Shown here: positions 1 to 12,791 of the stretch, in pieces
How positions within the stretch are numbered: position 1 is the first letter of the stretch
Layout of the letters: each line of letters starts with the position of its first letter
Assembly (NCBI GenBank): GCA_009602725.1
Contig: WELB01000030.1
Location: 701,553-765,552, forward strand
Length of the DNA: 64,000 nucleotides
From: Spirogloea muscicola
Taxonomy: Eukaryota > Streptophyta > Zygnematophyceae > Spirogloeales > Spirogloeaceae
Direction of reading: 5' to 3'
Made by a program: the position numbers and the translations under genes
Notes under the pieces: generated by a model
Told to the model about the DNA's origin: nothing
The model's database searches: none
The model's input: the letters and a program-made list of their open reading frames with translations, nothing else

Positions 1-1
1 G

Positions 2-39
<38 letters not shown>

Positions 40-293
40 NGCGCACCTACTCTGAGCCGCCCTCCGAGCTCCCCCCTCCCCTCCCTCTCTCCTGCGCGGT
101 GGGGCAGCCGGCTGCTCCTCCCAAGCGAGAGCTGCAGTAAGCAGACGCTCTGTAGACGGGGAGAGGCCGGCGCTTCCCGGGCGCAGGGTGGCGACTTACC
201 TGGGGGCACCACTAGTGAAGCCAGGTGGGCCCTTCAAGTTCCTCCTCCTTCCCCCCCGCTCCCACTCCCCGCGTTCCGCGGCGGCTCCCACGG

Positions 294-324
<31 letters not shown>

Positions 325-337
325 GTCGGTGGCGGCC
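1..337. other. Poly-A/n assembly artefact and GC-rich 5' flank of RPT5
   Basis: The window opens with a run of A ending in a single n at position 40, followed by GC-rich sequence with a GCG/GGC triplet run up to the RPT5 start codon. The same A-run-then-n pattern occurs at 26577-26630 inside a GC-rich exon, so I read it as an assembly artefact standing in for unresolved sequence. The rest is probably promoter and 5' UTR of RPT5. No other gene is visible here. Confidence 0.6.
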
Positions 338-3300
338 ATGGCGGGCGTGGCGGGCCTGGACGAGGCGGACATCTTCGAGGAGGAGGACGCGCTGGGCGAC
401 GAGATGGCGCGCCTGTCCGCCGACGACGTCGTGCGCCGCACGCGCCTGCTCGAGAACGAGATCCGCGTCCTCAGGGCACGTCCCCCCTCCCCAGCGCCTC
501 AGACTGGACCTTTGTGTCGCAAGAGGTCTAGGGTTCGAGTCCCGCCGTCACCCCGCCCTGGCCTCCCGCACCTCGCCGGTCGGCCTTTTCAGCGCCGGCC
601 GACTGAGCATGAACACGTCAACTAGTGACGATATCGAGCTCGCCAGTGGCTAGACGTCGGCGAGTCCCTTATGCCAACAACATCTCGCAAAGGTTTTCCA
701 ATGGAATATTGTAAAATGCGGGGCTGGGTTTTGCTGCGGCGGCTGTCTGGACTTGTACAGCTCTGAAGAAGCGGCTCCACCCCTCTGTCGTGGCTCTCAC
801 TACTGAGAGAGGTCGTCAAAGTTTAGTGTTGCAAAGGGTTTTGGTGCTGATGCTGCACGTCGGTCTCTCCGTGCTGCAGGACGAGTCCCAGCGGCTCGCA
901 CTCGAGCAGGACGCGATCAAGGAGAAGACCAAGGAGAACCTGGAGAAGGTGAAGCTCAACAAGCAGCTGCCATACCTCGTCGGCAACGTTGTCGAGGTGA
1001 CCCATGGACCCAAACCCCGCACGCATCTTCTGGAAGTTGCCAGTGGCACTGGCCCTCACGCAAGGCATGAGCCACCTTTTGGTGGACATCTGCGCACGAT
1101 TGTCACTCCTTTGGATTTCTAAGCGGCCTCAGCACTTCCATCAGGCGAAGTCATCAGCTCCATCTGTAGAAATCCTCTCATAGGAAATAGTGCAGCCCAA
1201 TGTTTCCCACAATCAGAGCCTGGCAAGCGGTGGGCTGCAGGCACACGGTCACTGCAGCAACTCACCAGGACCCGTTTTGTTCTGCCCGCAGATTCTTGAC
1301 GTGAGCCCCGAGGAGGAGGCTGAGGAGGATGGCGCCAACGTTGACCTCGACTCACAGCGCAAGGGCAAGTGCGTGGTGCTCAAGACCTCCACGCGCCAGG
1401 TGCTCCCTTCTCTCGCCGAGCCCATGATGGAGCTCATGACTGTTCTCTTGGATCGGCATTAGCCCCTTGGTGGCTTGAGCCTAGCTGCTGACAAGTCCTT
1501 GCTTCGAAGCTTGTCCTTGAGCCTGCCCCTGTTGATTTCCGCTTGTTGATAATTTGACTGCTCTAAGAATTGCCACCTTGAGCAGTGCAGACGATCTTTT
1601 TGCCGGTTGTGGGACTTGTGGACCCCGAGACTCTGAAGCCTGCGGACCTGGTGGGCGTCAACAAGGACAGCTACCTCATCCTGGACACGCTACCGGCGGA
1701 GTATGACTCGCGCGTCAAGGCCATGGAGGTGGACGAAAAGCCGACGGAGGACTACAGCGACATTGGTGGCCTTGACAAGCAGGTCATGAGGCCCTTGCCT
1801 CCTCCTGACACGCAGCACACTCAATGTACGTTCTAAGATTGGGGTTAAAGGAACTAGATACCATGTACGGGATACAAGGGACTGCCTTCTGCTGCTTCAC
1901 AATATCGACTCTGACAATAATAGAGGAAGCTGACAGAATGTTACTTGGTTATTCTGGGCTCACCAGATTCAGGAGCTGGTGGAGGCAATTGTGCTGCCGA
2001 TGACGCACAAGGAGCGGTTTGAGGCGCTGGGCATCCGGCCGCCTAAGGGCGTGCTGCTCTACGGCCCTCCTGGCACCGGCAAGACTCTCATGGCGCGTGC
2101 CTGCGCCGCGCAGACCAATGCGACGTACCTCAAGCTCGCCGGCCCTCAGCTCGTGCAGGTGTGGCGCACCTCCGCTGCGCTAGCTGTGTAAGTCGAGTAT
2201 TTCAAAGTGCCTCAGGTCTTCTGTACTTTATATTCATATTCGATTCTGGCCTCAAAATTATGGTCCCTTGACTCCAGATCAGAATGATTTGAGTGTTTGC
2301 TTTTCACTCTCCTCATGAAATTCAGGACTAATCGCAAACTGACCTCTGGCTCAGGAAACAGTGCAACATAACCTAATGTAGGAGCTGAAGGACTTGACTG
2401 TTCATTGCAAGGTGTAGATGTTCATTGGGGATGGCGCGAAATTGGTGCGGGATGCATTCCAGCTTGCCAAGGAGAAGGCGCCCTGCATCATATTCATTGA
2501 CGAAGTCGATGCCATTGGGACGAAGCGCTTTGACAGGTCAGAAGCGGATGCTCACAATATGTGCACCATTCAAGTTCGCTCTCCTCATTGACTTGGTTGT
2601 CAGCCAATGTCAGGCGTCTTCCTTAGAGCTGCTTGTGCTGCCTACTGTTCTGAAGCCTCACTAGATGAGCAAGACAGAGATTACATCAGCTTGACTGCTG
2701 CATCTGTTCAACTAATGTACCTTGTGATGCATGGGCATCAATATCATTGAGCTCGTAGAACGATGGGGTAGTGCTTAGTGTCTCTGCTATTCGCATGTAC
2801 ACATCATTCAGCACTAATGTTGAGCCAAAGCGGGGGCGCGTCAACCTACTGAACTTCACAAGTTGCCTGGGTGTCTTGAAAACACAGTGAAATCAGTGGA
2901 GACCGTGAGGTCCAGCGCACTATGTTAGAATTGCTGAATCAACTTGATGGCTTCAGCAGTGATGATCGCATCAAGGTAAATTATGTCAGCTGTCTGGTAC
3001 TTTCTCAGTCTCTGCTGAGACTCGTGTGTTGTTTCAAAGTGGTAATCCGTGTTCTCTGGGTTGGGCTGCTTGGCGTCGAATGCCTACATCGATGAGAGTG
3101 TGCTCTGCTATCCCTGGTGACTATGTACCTAAGTCTCTGATCAATTCTCGACTCGATTACTGACTGAATGCTGCTCTGTGCAGGTCATTGCAGCTACAAA
3201 TCGAGCTGACATATTGGACCCTGCCCTCATGAGGTCCGGGCGCCTGGATCGGAAGATTGAGTTTCCACATCCTACAGAAGAGGCTCGCGCTCGCATCTTA

Positions 3301-3842
3301 CAGGTGGGTGATTGAAGGTCACCTTGGGGGACTATCGCTGTGACCAATTGCAGTCTTTACTGAAAAGCTGCTGTAGCATTACATATGATGTGTGCACCTG
3401 CTGCACGCCCTTGCTGACCAATCTTGTGAATACCCACCGCCTATTGGCCGCATTGGCGATCGTCACAGATCCATTCCAGGAAGATGAATGTCAACCCTGA
3501 CGTGAACTTTGAGGAGCTGGCAAGGTCAACAGACGACTTCAACGGGGCGCAGCTGAAGGCTGTGTGTGTGGAAGCTGGGATGCTGGCCCTCCGACGAGAT
3601 GCCACGGAGGTCTGTACGCGCTTTGACGGTTTGTCAACATTTGAGAACGTTTGGCCCCTTTGCTGATGCATACTCAGCTTCATCATGCAATTGTGACAAG
3701 CACCATTTGGCTGCTGCATAATGTGGTTGCGAAGCTGACGAAGTTGGTGCTGATTTGTTGGCAGGTCACACACGAGGATTTCAACGAGGGCATCATCCAG
3801 GTGCAAGCCAAGAAGAAGGCGAATCTCAACTACTATGCATAG
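338..3842 (+). CDS. RPT5: 26S proteasome AAA-ATPase subunit RPT5 (PSMC3 / 6A)
   Basis: One of the six ATPases of the 19S base, which unfold ubiquitinated substrates and feed them into the 20S core. Ten exons give 430 aa: 338-475, 880-996, 1292-1399, 1591-1782, 1967-2158, 2418-2536, 2888-2975, 3184-3303, 3469-3609, 3765-3842. All phases agree. The start is the first ATG after the GC-rich leader and gives an acidic N-terminus like that of plant RPT5. Visible motifs are the coiled-coil/OB region ([11 protein letters not shown]), Walker A GPPGTGKT, Walker [12 protein letters not shown], the arginine-finger segment [15 protein letters not shown], and a C-terminal YYA that fits the HbYX signal for docking on the 20S alpha ring. 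Intron 1 needs a GC donor at 476-477. Length matches the family (about 424-439 aa). It is convergent with TMN1. Confidence 0.96.
532..542 (+). other. tRNA-type B-box match in RPT5 intron 1
   Basis: Eleven bases match the RNA polymerase III B-box consensus GGTTCGANTCC. The flanking T-arm would pair at only three of five positions, and I see no A-box or acceptor stem upstream, so this is not a tRNA. It could be a remnant of a tRNA-derived SINE or chance. Confidence 0.3.
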
Positions 3843-4702
3843 GCAGACATCTGGCTCATCACCCCACATCTTGACGCCTTTAGGATGCTAGGATGGGTGC
3901 ACATTCACATTAGTGGTGCGCAGGTGGTTGGGCAACAATTCGAGCCTAGTGATGGTCGGTGATGGCCCAGTGATTGTGTTACGAGTCCCTTGTTAGTGAG
4001 TCCTTCGCTCGTCTTTTCGAGCCTTATCACCTGTATTCTGGAGGATACCCAAGCAGCCTCACTGGTTGCTGATAGACTCATGGCTGAGATGTGCATATTG
4101 TCCTTGTGTTGCGTCTCTGGCATTACTGTGAGGGTATGCTTGATTGTGCCTGGGACATCATTGGTGGTAACAGGAGCTGGCTGCACTGGTAGACTAAATG
4201 ACCTCATTTGGCTGGCTGAGTTTGTTGAGGACTTAGTCAAGGTGGCCACTTCACGTCCCTGCCTTGCACAGCGTTACTTGTTCCTGAGAATCTACTTTGC
4301 AAGACATGTCATGGCAGCCAATACCACACATTGCCCGAGCAGAACCCAGTTGAGCTCTCAAACAAGATACACTGCAACAGTAAGGTAGGGGCAATTTAAG
4401 CAAGACTTGGCATGCTAGCCACCCGGGGTAATGCAAGGCGACATTTCTCAGTCGGCCCGAAAGTCTGTAGCCCAGTCAGAATCCAGCTAATGTGCTGCAC
4501 TCAGGCAAGCGGCTGCACTATGTTGCAGTTGGTCGATGGACCTTCCACTCTACCGAGCAGACCTTGGTTGCAATCAACAGAGGTTGCTCAGAGGCCCTGC
4601 CTGCTTCGTCTGTGCACAAAGCTCAGATCGATCTCTCCGCAACTTGCAGGTGCTAGACCTGTTGACCCTACTTGTCCTGGAAATGTGCGGCAAAGCACAT
4701 AC
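3843..4702. other. Intergenic region between convergent RPT5 and TMN1
   Basis: About 860 bases should hold the 3' UTRs of both genes. Open frames at 3905-4249 (-) and 3990-4388 (+) overlap each other and resemble nothing I recognise. No repeat or RNA gene was seen. Confidence 0.5.
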
Positions 4703-7700
4703 TTAATCGCACTTAATGTTTCGGTAGATACGCCTGACGAAGAGCGAAGAGCCCAGGTAACCAATGGCGCCTATAAACCACAGCCAATACGTCCAAAGCT
4801 CAGCCACGAGCTGGTGCTAGATTTAATCAACCGGATAGAAGCAAGTGCCCCTATGCATAACCGCACAGTGGCACACGCTCTCAATTTTCACACAGACCTT
4901 GGCAAATCACATCAACTAGATGTTTCCTGGCACAGCATGCCCTTCTACGTGACACACAGGATGCACAACCATCACAAGAATGTTAGCAGTATGTATGGGC
5001 TTACCACACAGGATCCCCAAGCCGAGGCAAAACATTGCAGTATAGCCAAAGTAGAAGCATGTCTGGAAGAAGCCTGTCATCTTTGTCTTCGCAAAGTAGT
5101 AGTATATGGAGTATAGATAGACATAGGCAGCTGTGGAGGCAGCCGAGAAGAAGGACGTCCACTGCCAGTGGTAGTTCTCAGCATTGAGGAGGAAGTAGGT
5201 GCCAACAATTGTCACGCAGACCGTCACAATGATCAAGATCAAGAATACCAGTAGCATGAAACCGTACACATAATACACCTGCAACATGCAAAGATGACAC
5301 CCTGCATTGAGCACCCTACAGTGAAATCTTGAGACATAGTACAGTCGTTGTGAGGTCCTAGCGATAGATACTGCATGTCGGTAAGCATGACACCAATCAA
5401 GCAACTCCTCAGTCACCTCGGAGCTCATTACACCATACCTTGTAGTTCCAAAACGACGTGAAGATGAAGTACATCTCGATGAAGATGCTGCCAAAGGGCA
5501 GCAGGCCTCCCATTAAGGATACCACTGTGGGAGTCAAGTACCACTTCTTCTGTGGTATGGGCCTTGGGATAGTCTTCACCCTGCAGGGATTGTCAGGGAT
5601 GCCGCTCCAGTTCCTCCCCACCACAGTTCCCAACAAGGCCAAGGGGAACGAGATGAAAGCCCATATCACAAACATGACCACCTGCCAAGAGCAATACTAA
5701 CTTGTCAATTCCACACCAGCTGCTACAACTGGACCTCACAGGCCTTTAACAAGCTTGACTGCTGTTAGCAACAAACTCCTTCTGCAGCATCACCACTAGT
5801 TTGTGAGACCGCGTACCATGGTGCCGAATGGGATGGCAGCAAGCGAGTGGTAGAAGATAGCCACGGTGTTTAGGGCAAAGCCGATAGCAAAGCAAGTGAA
5901 TGGAAACAGGGAGGCAGTGAGCAACATTGACTTGATCCAATGCTTGCCTGCATCCAGGCAGCAATGTCAGCTGCAGGCCGTGAGTACTAGGGACACATTG
6001 GAATGACTACATCTTCAACACATAGCTGGTGGAGCAAGGGAATGGCAACCAAAAAATAGACGTCAACATCTATCACTTGGAAGCGTGGGAAGTGGTGCTG
6101 CACGCCGAAAAATGGTAAGGCGCACTTCAGACTATGTCGCATGTAAAGTACTTGTTCTTGGAGAGGGACTTGTTCTTGGAGAGGGAGTGAAGACTAGAAC
6201 AATTCACTGAGTTATTGTCACCAAGTTGAGCATGAACACTGCTTACCATCGTTTCTTGAGTAAAATCCACCGCTCACAAATCCGGCAATGAAGGATGTCA
6301 AGGAATAGCAGATGATGAATGCAGTCGCGATTGTCCCACGGCTGACAGCAGAGATTTTCATGTCAACGTCGAAGGAGATATTCTATATCCAAGGTGGAGA
6401 CAGTTCTGGAGTAACAAGGCAAGCTCAAGGCGCACATCCATCGGAGATGGTGTAGCATCTAGAATACTTACCCAACATAGAGCATGCCAACAATGGCTAT
6501 CAGAATGACAAAGAGGACCAAGAGAGCCAGCTGTGCTCCAGTTCCAACAAGGGCCGACAGGAGGACGAGATAGCGAGGCGATCTGAAGACATCTCCATGC
6601 ACAAGCTTCCAGCCTGACTCCTCACTTACATCTCTCTCCTGAAACAGTGACCAAACACGGTGCCCCTGAGGCCATGCTTTGCAAACGAGAAAGACGAGTG
6701 AACATATTTGATGAGAGCACTTCACAGGTGCTCACACCCTCAGGGCATTGCATTTCCATATTTCAATCGTTATCTGAATACCTCGTCAAACCACGGCAGT
6801 CAAAGCTCTCAGCAGCATATACCAGGTACATCATATTCAGGTGCTTGCTCTTGAAAACATACCAGGGTTTCCAAGTCATCCTCCTCACGAGCATACTTAG
6901 CATAGTCGTTGCGAAGTGTCCTCATTAAGATCATGGATACCAATCCAGTCAGGAAAATGACCATCATGAACGAATTGAAGATGGAGAACCAGTGAATCTG
7001 CGTAACACAGTGCCAGTTTTGGTGAGATCGTTTAAGATAATAACCTCCTTCATATGACATATGTCAGGCACTTATAGGCTCATATTCACTTAAAGAATCA
7101 TGGAGTCCTGCACTACTTGTGGCTTTTCAAGCTGTATACCCCTTTGCTTTTGCACCAAGCATACCTGATGCTCAAAGAAGTTGTAATCAAGGTAGCGGTC
7201 GAATCTCTTGGAGAAGGGGATATCTGTGGACTCCCACTTGACCGAGTAAGTGAACTCCAGTGACTGGCCAGCAACCACTGATTGAGGGTTCTCAGCCGTC
7301 AAGTTTACTTGGATAATCTGAGAAGCACAGAGGCGAGAACGTTCAGCGTAGCAAAACTTGACACAGTGCTGCACAAAAAGCTTGATAACGGGTACCACAA
7401 CAAGTTGATTTGTCCTGCTGCAGTACATGATCCACAAGAAGAAGGACAGCAAATGAACAGAGTAGCAAGATGAGCTAACTTACACGATCACCATTGTAGT
7501 TGATGTCAAACCTCTTGTGCGTGTTTATGACTACGTCTTCAGTAGCGATGCCGCTACTGGTGATGTCAGTCTTGTCCCCTTGTGGTAGTTCGCCAACAAA
7601 GCCTGGCAATCCAAGTCACGCGCTTCTTACACCAAAGGTGCCAACATGTAGCTGTTTCCTTCTCTATCAACAAATAAACTTACATGGAACCATGCATATG

Positions 7701-8674
7701 ACCAGTAGAAGCTAGGAGTTGCGCATATAGCAAGTGTGCAGTACACTCACCCCAGATGGGGAGGTCGTCTGCAGATGAACATTGACATATGCAGAAAATC
7801 GTAAACGCAGCTTGTCAGTATGCAATCGCACAGGGAAAGCAGCACTGGCAAATCAGCTCCCAACAACATTGCCATGCCGCAAGACTGCAAGTCAGTTATA
7901 CACAGACGAAACCTTACCCATAAACAGCTCGAACCAGTAGCGGTTCTGAATGGCATATGTGAATTTCTTGGCCTTGTTGGCGTCCAAGGTCATCTGGCAG
8001 ATAGTCTGCTTTGTCATATTGTCTGCGAAGATTTACAGGACGGTCAATGTTAAGTGAAAGTATCAGAAGTGTTTGGAATCCGAAACCCATGGATGAATTT
8101 GCATTCAGCTCCTGCTCGGCCTGCATAGGCTCTCAAGCTCTAAATAGCCCTCTCGCAGTTCAGAGTTGCAGGGAATGGTCTTCTCATTGCATTAGCTCTC
8201 CACCACGGCATCCTATTCAGCCAATGGCGGATTTGCCACTCAGCTCTCAGGCATCCACTCACGCTGAAACTTCACAGTCAGCTGGCTGTCGATGAGCTCA
8301 TTGCCCTCCAGGACCTCTCCAAGCCCACCCCACTTGTGCTGTGGAGCAGTCTTGGCACCAGGGGGCCGACAGAACGGCAGCTCGTAGTAGTTGTAGGTCT
8401 CCTGCGGGTTGTTGTACGGGCCGACTTTGTTGACCCACAGAGTGACCTTGTCACCATACGCATACTGCAGTCCCGATGGCAAAGCCACGGGAACAGTGAG
8501 GCCGTGAGGTGTGCTCAGAGGTCACTGGCGGCCTTATCGGGGGGCAGCGCGCATCAGATGCCGAGGCGAGGCCCGGGCGATGCGTCGAACCTTGTGGTAG
8601 AAATCGAAGGCGGCGCAGTGGCTGGCGAGGGCTGCCAGGAGCAGGGGCAGCAGGAGGACGCCGGCGCGCCCCAT
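4703..8674 (-). CDS. TMN1: Transmembrane nine protein, TMN1/EMP12 type (endomembrane protein 70)
   Basis: TM9SF/EMP70 proteins are nine-pass membrane proteins of the endosome/Golgi with a large lumenal N-terminal domain. Thirteen exons give 597 aa with consistent phases: 8591-8674, 8263-8464, 7918-8022, 7751-7768, 7484-7602, 7165-7317, 6863-6997, 6472-6638, 6247-6341, 5817-5947, 5439-5681, 5005-5278, 4703-4770. The N-terminus ([20 protein letters not shown]) is a clear signal peptide, which supports this start. The lumenal part has [20 protein letters not shown]. The membrane part has [15 protein letters not shown] and [11 protein letters not shown]. The C-terminus [10 protein letters not shown] carries a KxD signal known in EMP12 for COPI binding and Golgi retention. 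One exon is only 18 nt. The closest family members I recall are Arabidopsis TMN1/EMP12 (about 589 aa). A single n lies at 8776 in the upstream flank. Confidence 0.95.
6157..6192. repeat. Short tandem duplication in a TMN1 intron
   Basis: An 18-base unit reading acttgttcttggagaggg occurs twice head to tail in the intron between TMN1 exons 9 and 10 (counted from the start). It looks like a recent slippage duplication with no sign of function. Confidence 0.7.
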
Positions 8675-8870
8675 GGCCGACGCTCGAGCCCGAGGCCGAG
8701 GGACTGGAGGCAAGGGCGGGCCCGCGGGCGGGCGACTACGGCGCGCCCGGCGGAGACGGCGGCGGCGGCGGCGGANGCGCGGATCGCGGCGCGGCGCGCG
8801 GGGATGCTAGGGCGGGGACAGGGGGCGGCGTATCAACCACCTCCCGCGCAAGATGTCCCGACGGGAAATA

Positions 8871-8929
8871 TATGAAAGAATCGGCTGTGAGAGGAGAAGC
8901 GGCTGCTGATATGAAAGAATCGGCTGTGA
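8871..8929. repeat. Direct repeat upstream of TMN1
   Basis: A 20-base word, tatgaaagaatcggctgtga, occurs at 8871-8890 and again at 8910-8929, a 39-base period, about 200 bases upstream of the TMN1 start codon. The reverse complement of the same word, partly diverged, is near the HVA22 and TRAPPC13 starts and at 53233-53270. It may be part of the dispersed repeat family or a promoter-associated motif. Confidence 0.6.
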
Positions 8930-10300
8930 AATGCCAGCCAGATGCATACAGGTGTTCATGACGGAGCCAAAGGCTAGGCAGACAGGGCGCCCTCAATACC
9001 CCCGTGTCAGCAGTAGGAAATCAAATGAGCTGAGGGGAGGAAACAGAACAGAAACAGCTCCGAAAGAAGTGAGCTCCAAGGAGTTCGTACTGAGTGCTCT
9101 TTGGAATGGATTTATATTGTATTGAATAATGGAGGGCCTGGGGGGGGAAAATGCGTGTATATTAAGAGATGGGGAGGCCATGTGTGGGAGGCCATGTGTG
9201 GGGAGGCCTGGGGGGGGGGGGCTGGGGGGCCGAGCGGGACGGCGGCGAGGCATACGGCGGACAGTGGGCAGGAGCGGCGGCCGGCCTGTCGCCGACGCCG
9301 CCTCCAATGTGCGCGGTCCCGTCGGACTGGGGAAACCCTACCTCCCCGGTGCCCCTTCTTCCCTCGGACCTTGCTCGATGTTCTGTGGGCTGGCTTTCAA
9401 CAGCCCCTCGCCCTCCTTGGGTCCCAGTGGCTCGACCTGCTAGCCAGGCTTGCGAGCCGCGCTGTGTCCCGCAGGCGAGGTGAGCAGGCTGACTTCAGCG
9501 CCGCTGGCTCGTTGGCTCAGGTCTACCGCATGCGATATCCCTTACAGCGGTCTCAATATCCCTTACAGCGGTCCATGGCCCACGCTTTGCACCTGCGTGC
9601 TGGCCGTGCTCTCGCTGCTGCCTCTGGCTTTCGTCAGGGGGATTGCTTTCCGCTAGCTAGTCTGTCAGATTTGAGGCTCCTCACTCGTTGCAATTGAGTG
9701 ATTCATCCTGCCCCTGTTCTGAGAATTGCGCTTCTGGCCCCTTCGTAGTTTGGCCCCTTCGACCCTTGTCAATACTTTTCGGGCTGGCTTCTCACAGCCC
9801 TTGCCCCCATTGGGAGAGCCACTTCTTCTCTGAAAGAGCTACCTCTTCTTCGTTCCGCAAGCATTGATTGCTTATTGCAGGATGCGGCTCTCGCTTAGCT
9901 TCCAGCGCTCTAGCCATACATCAGCGTGCTGGACGCGCACTAAGCCAGGCCACTGGCTTGCAAAGTTGTGCTTCGGCTCGCAGATTAATCTGCTCGACAT
10001 GTATGTGCCCATTTGTGGGCAAGTAGAGTTACCTTCAGTTGTGCTTTTCGTTCTCTTGATTCATCTTCTCTAAGTTTCCGTTTGTGATCACCACTTCAGT
10101 GTACATCACTGTACTGGCTTGGCTTGGCCTCCCTTCCACTCGGACAAATTGCTCGCCCATGGGAGATAGGGGCTAGGAAAGGCCAGCCCAAAAAGAAGGG
10201 ACAGGATCCAAAGAGCCAAAAGGCGTCGAAAAGAAAAACCATACAGCTAGACTCGAGACGACGCAGATGGAAGCTTAATACTCTGTTTGACTTCGTGAAC
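8930..10300. repeat. Repeat-rich region with retroelement 3' ends and dispersed repeats
   Basis: Three pieces of a decayed retroelement family are visible. On the minus strand near 8993-9050 a frame ends in FLLLTRGY-stop. On the plus strand 9520-9697 encodes an AHALHLRAGRALAAASG stretch and ends LSDLRLLTRCN-stop. Around 9745-9830 and, inverted, 10150-10215 lie copies of a GGGCTGGC...CAGCCC dispersed repeat. Positions 9168-9230 are G-rich with a repeated gggaggccatgtgt unit. A copy of a second repeat module, around ggcttggcctccctt, lies at 10107-10142. No complete gene is seen. Confidence 0.6.
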
Positions 10301-11141
10301 ATCATGCCCCCTTCTTCTTGCCGTCAACCTCCTCGCTTGCACCAAAGACGGCCGTACCTCGGCCCCTGAATTGCTGTTGACATGAATTCAAAGTTCATCC
10401 TTTACATAAATTGTGATGTCCTCTACAGCCGTTCCTCAGACCTGCCACATCCTCTCACAATGTTCTTGGGCGTGGTACTTGAGCTGCATCTGTTCCTCTA
10501 ACTGCCCTCCCCGTGCGCAGCTGCTATGTGCTGCAGGCAGCTCAACCAGTGGGTGTGGCCATTTCGCCTGCATACACAAAGCACTAATGCCTTGGCACTT
10601 ACTAGCATGCATCACTGCAACCCCCTACGCTGGCACCACAACTGGGGCATGCACGTCCTCACCCTGAAGCAGCATCTTGTGAGTGCGTGAGGAACTTTCA
10701 GGCATCACCTTTTAGGGGTAGGCGGAGTGCCAATAGGCAAGGCAACAATTCGGCGCTATGACTTGTGAAAAGAGGCTTGGCTGACCTAGAAGGATTGGAC
10801 AACCTATATGTGAATCACGAATCTCATTTTCAAGCGCAGAGGCTTCTGCTGAGAGCAACAAGCTGTGCTGTCTACTTCCAGACTCCAGGACAATAGGGTA
10901 TATACACAGCTAGCAGAAAGCATAGGGGCTGTCACCATTGCTTGTCTTAGTCTGCAGACTGCAGTAACACATGACAAGCCAGCTGAGGAGGCTACGTATG
11001 TACAATATTACTTCTGTCTCCAACTGCCACAGCTGCTGTTCCCCCATCTTCTGTTTGAGAACCAGGCAGGCGACCATGGCTGCCAGTAGCCATCAACATT
11101 CATGGCCAGCAGGCGCAGTGAAAATGGAGGAGGCAGCTGCC
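10301..11141. other. Intergenic region downstream of HVA22
   Basis: About 840 bases, probably including the HVA22 3' UTR at the right-hand side. Small open frames occur on both strands, none resembling a known protein. No repeat or RNA gene was recognised. Confidence 0.5.
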
Positions 11142-12791
11142 TCAGTACATCCGAGTGGAGCGTTGTCGCACTTTGGTCACAAATTCAGCCGGCTCTGGAT
11201 AATCAGCGGGACTGATGTCCTCCACAACGTCATACTCAAACTCCTCCTCTTCCTCTTGCACGATCATCCTCCGATGAGGAGTGTTGTAGCCCTGCCTGCG
11301 TTGTTGCAGGCCCTGTGTATGAAGACATATCCAAGAGCTAAGTGAATACTGAAACGACTGCCAGGAAGCCTTCCGGCAATCAGAGGACACCCCTTCTAAG
11401 AGGACTAGCACAACAGATACAGATCACAATTTAAGCATCATCTGTGTGTTATATAGGACAAGGCTCTGCTCTTTCCTTGCATCCCATGTATCTACCCCAA
11501 TAGGCCAAGAAGATGTCCCATCACAGTGAGAGATGTGTCCATGGTAGGAACGGTTGACTCCTTACCCGTTGACCTGCTTGCGGAGCCTGGGACGCAGCAT
11601 ATGTGAGAAGATCAACAAAGCAGTCGTGTGCATAAGCACAACCTTGATTCCACCATCCGATCGCCATTGCTCCAGCCTTGCTTTGAAAATTATCGAGGTG
11701 CTGATCAATTTGAGCTTCGTGCTCAGATACGAATGGTCTCACAAAGGTGGAGAAGATGTACGCTGTTCCCTGCAGCACAGTGCACAAGTAGAGATGTCCT
11801 AAGACTTGTGATACCAGCAACACATTGAGCCATTTGAGAAGACTGAAAAGCACCATAAGCGTTTCGCAGCAATCACCAACAAGTTCCATACCCGAGTCTT
11901 TGGATGCCACAAGTATACCATGAACGCAAGCTTCGCCTCATTGTACATTGGAAACCTGCACAGATGTGGGCACCGCCATCAGCCACACACCAACAAGTCA
12001 ACTACAGACATGTATATGTCCAGTAGCTTACTTATGCAGCCAATGGGTAGGGTGACAGGAAATTAGATGGCAGCTCCATGGCTCTGCAAAGACTCGTCTG
12101 CCAAGCAGGCAAGTCTCACCAAGACACGAAGACATCGAGCACCCTCTCCGCAACTGTTACCACCGCTATAATTACCCTGCATTGCACAGGCTTGCCAGGC
12201 GGTGAGTAAGGACGTGCTTCTGCCACCTGGCTGCCATGTGCTGGATATGGTTGAAGATAGGCCCCTCAACCAAGCCAATATGGACTATCTGTGATGACTC
12301 CTCTTAGCACCTGGCCATCTTCACTGTCATGGACTAATCCATGCCCTGCTCAAATGCTGAGTAACTTGGTAGAGGGCTTACCAATACTGGCACCAGTAGC
12401 GCAAAGTCTCCAAGTCTGGTTTCTTCAACTCAACTGCCTTATAGCATCCATACGCTGGATACATATAACCCAGCACCATGCTGCGCACACAGCTTGCCGT
12501 GGTTAGAGGAAGGAGAGGGGATGCACAATAGGGTATGCAGTTTGGCACTAAAACAAGGAGAGCAGAAGACAGCTGTGCTTGTGACCACCCTGAGACAACA
12601 TCCAGCATCCAGCTGCTATAGCCCAATCTCCGCCATTCTGGATAATGGGGTCGCTGGATTGTCTGAGCTTCAAATGACTCATCCCGTCCGGCAGCCCTCA
12701 CATATTCGCCTCTCTGACTCAGTTCTTACAGCCGCCACGATAGCTGCCATGCCACTTACATGAGCAGCCGGATGACCACAGCGCCCAGCAT
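11142..12791 (-). CDS. HVA22-like protein (TB2/DP1, REEP family)
   Basis: HVA22/REEP proteins are small ER membrane-shaping proteins with a hydrophobic hairpin; plant members are often stress- or ABA-responsive. Six exons give 201 aa: 12760-12791, 12382-12480, 12120-12176, 11892-11955, 11566-11769, 11142-11291. Phases fit throughout. Visible family signatures are LGYMYPAYGCYKAVE, a hydrophobic exon ending in ERVLDVFVSW, PMYNEAKLAFMVYLWHP and GTAYIFSTFVRPFVSEHE. The last exon adds an acidic tail (VQEEEEEFEYDVVED) and a terminal QRSTRMY, longer than most plant HVA22 proteins. The start is the only ATG that joins exon 2 in phase. The last exon boundary is the least certain because several AGs lie close together. 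Confidence 0.9.

Noticed and set aside
496-550. Possible tRNA in RPT5 intron 1
   Set aside because: Only the B-box is convincing; acceptor, D and anticodon arms cannot be formed.
4412-5116. A 234-codon plus-strand open frame
   Set aside because: It lies antisense to the last two exons of TMN1, has no family resemblance, and its coding appearance follows from the TMN1 codons.
10124-10369. Lys/Arg-rich frame resembling a nuclear localisation region
   Set aside because: It is the inverted dispersed repeat read through its purine-rich part.
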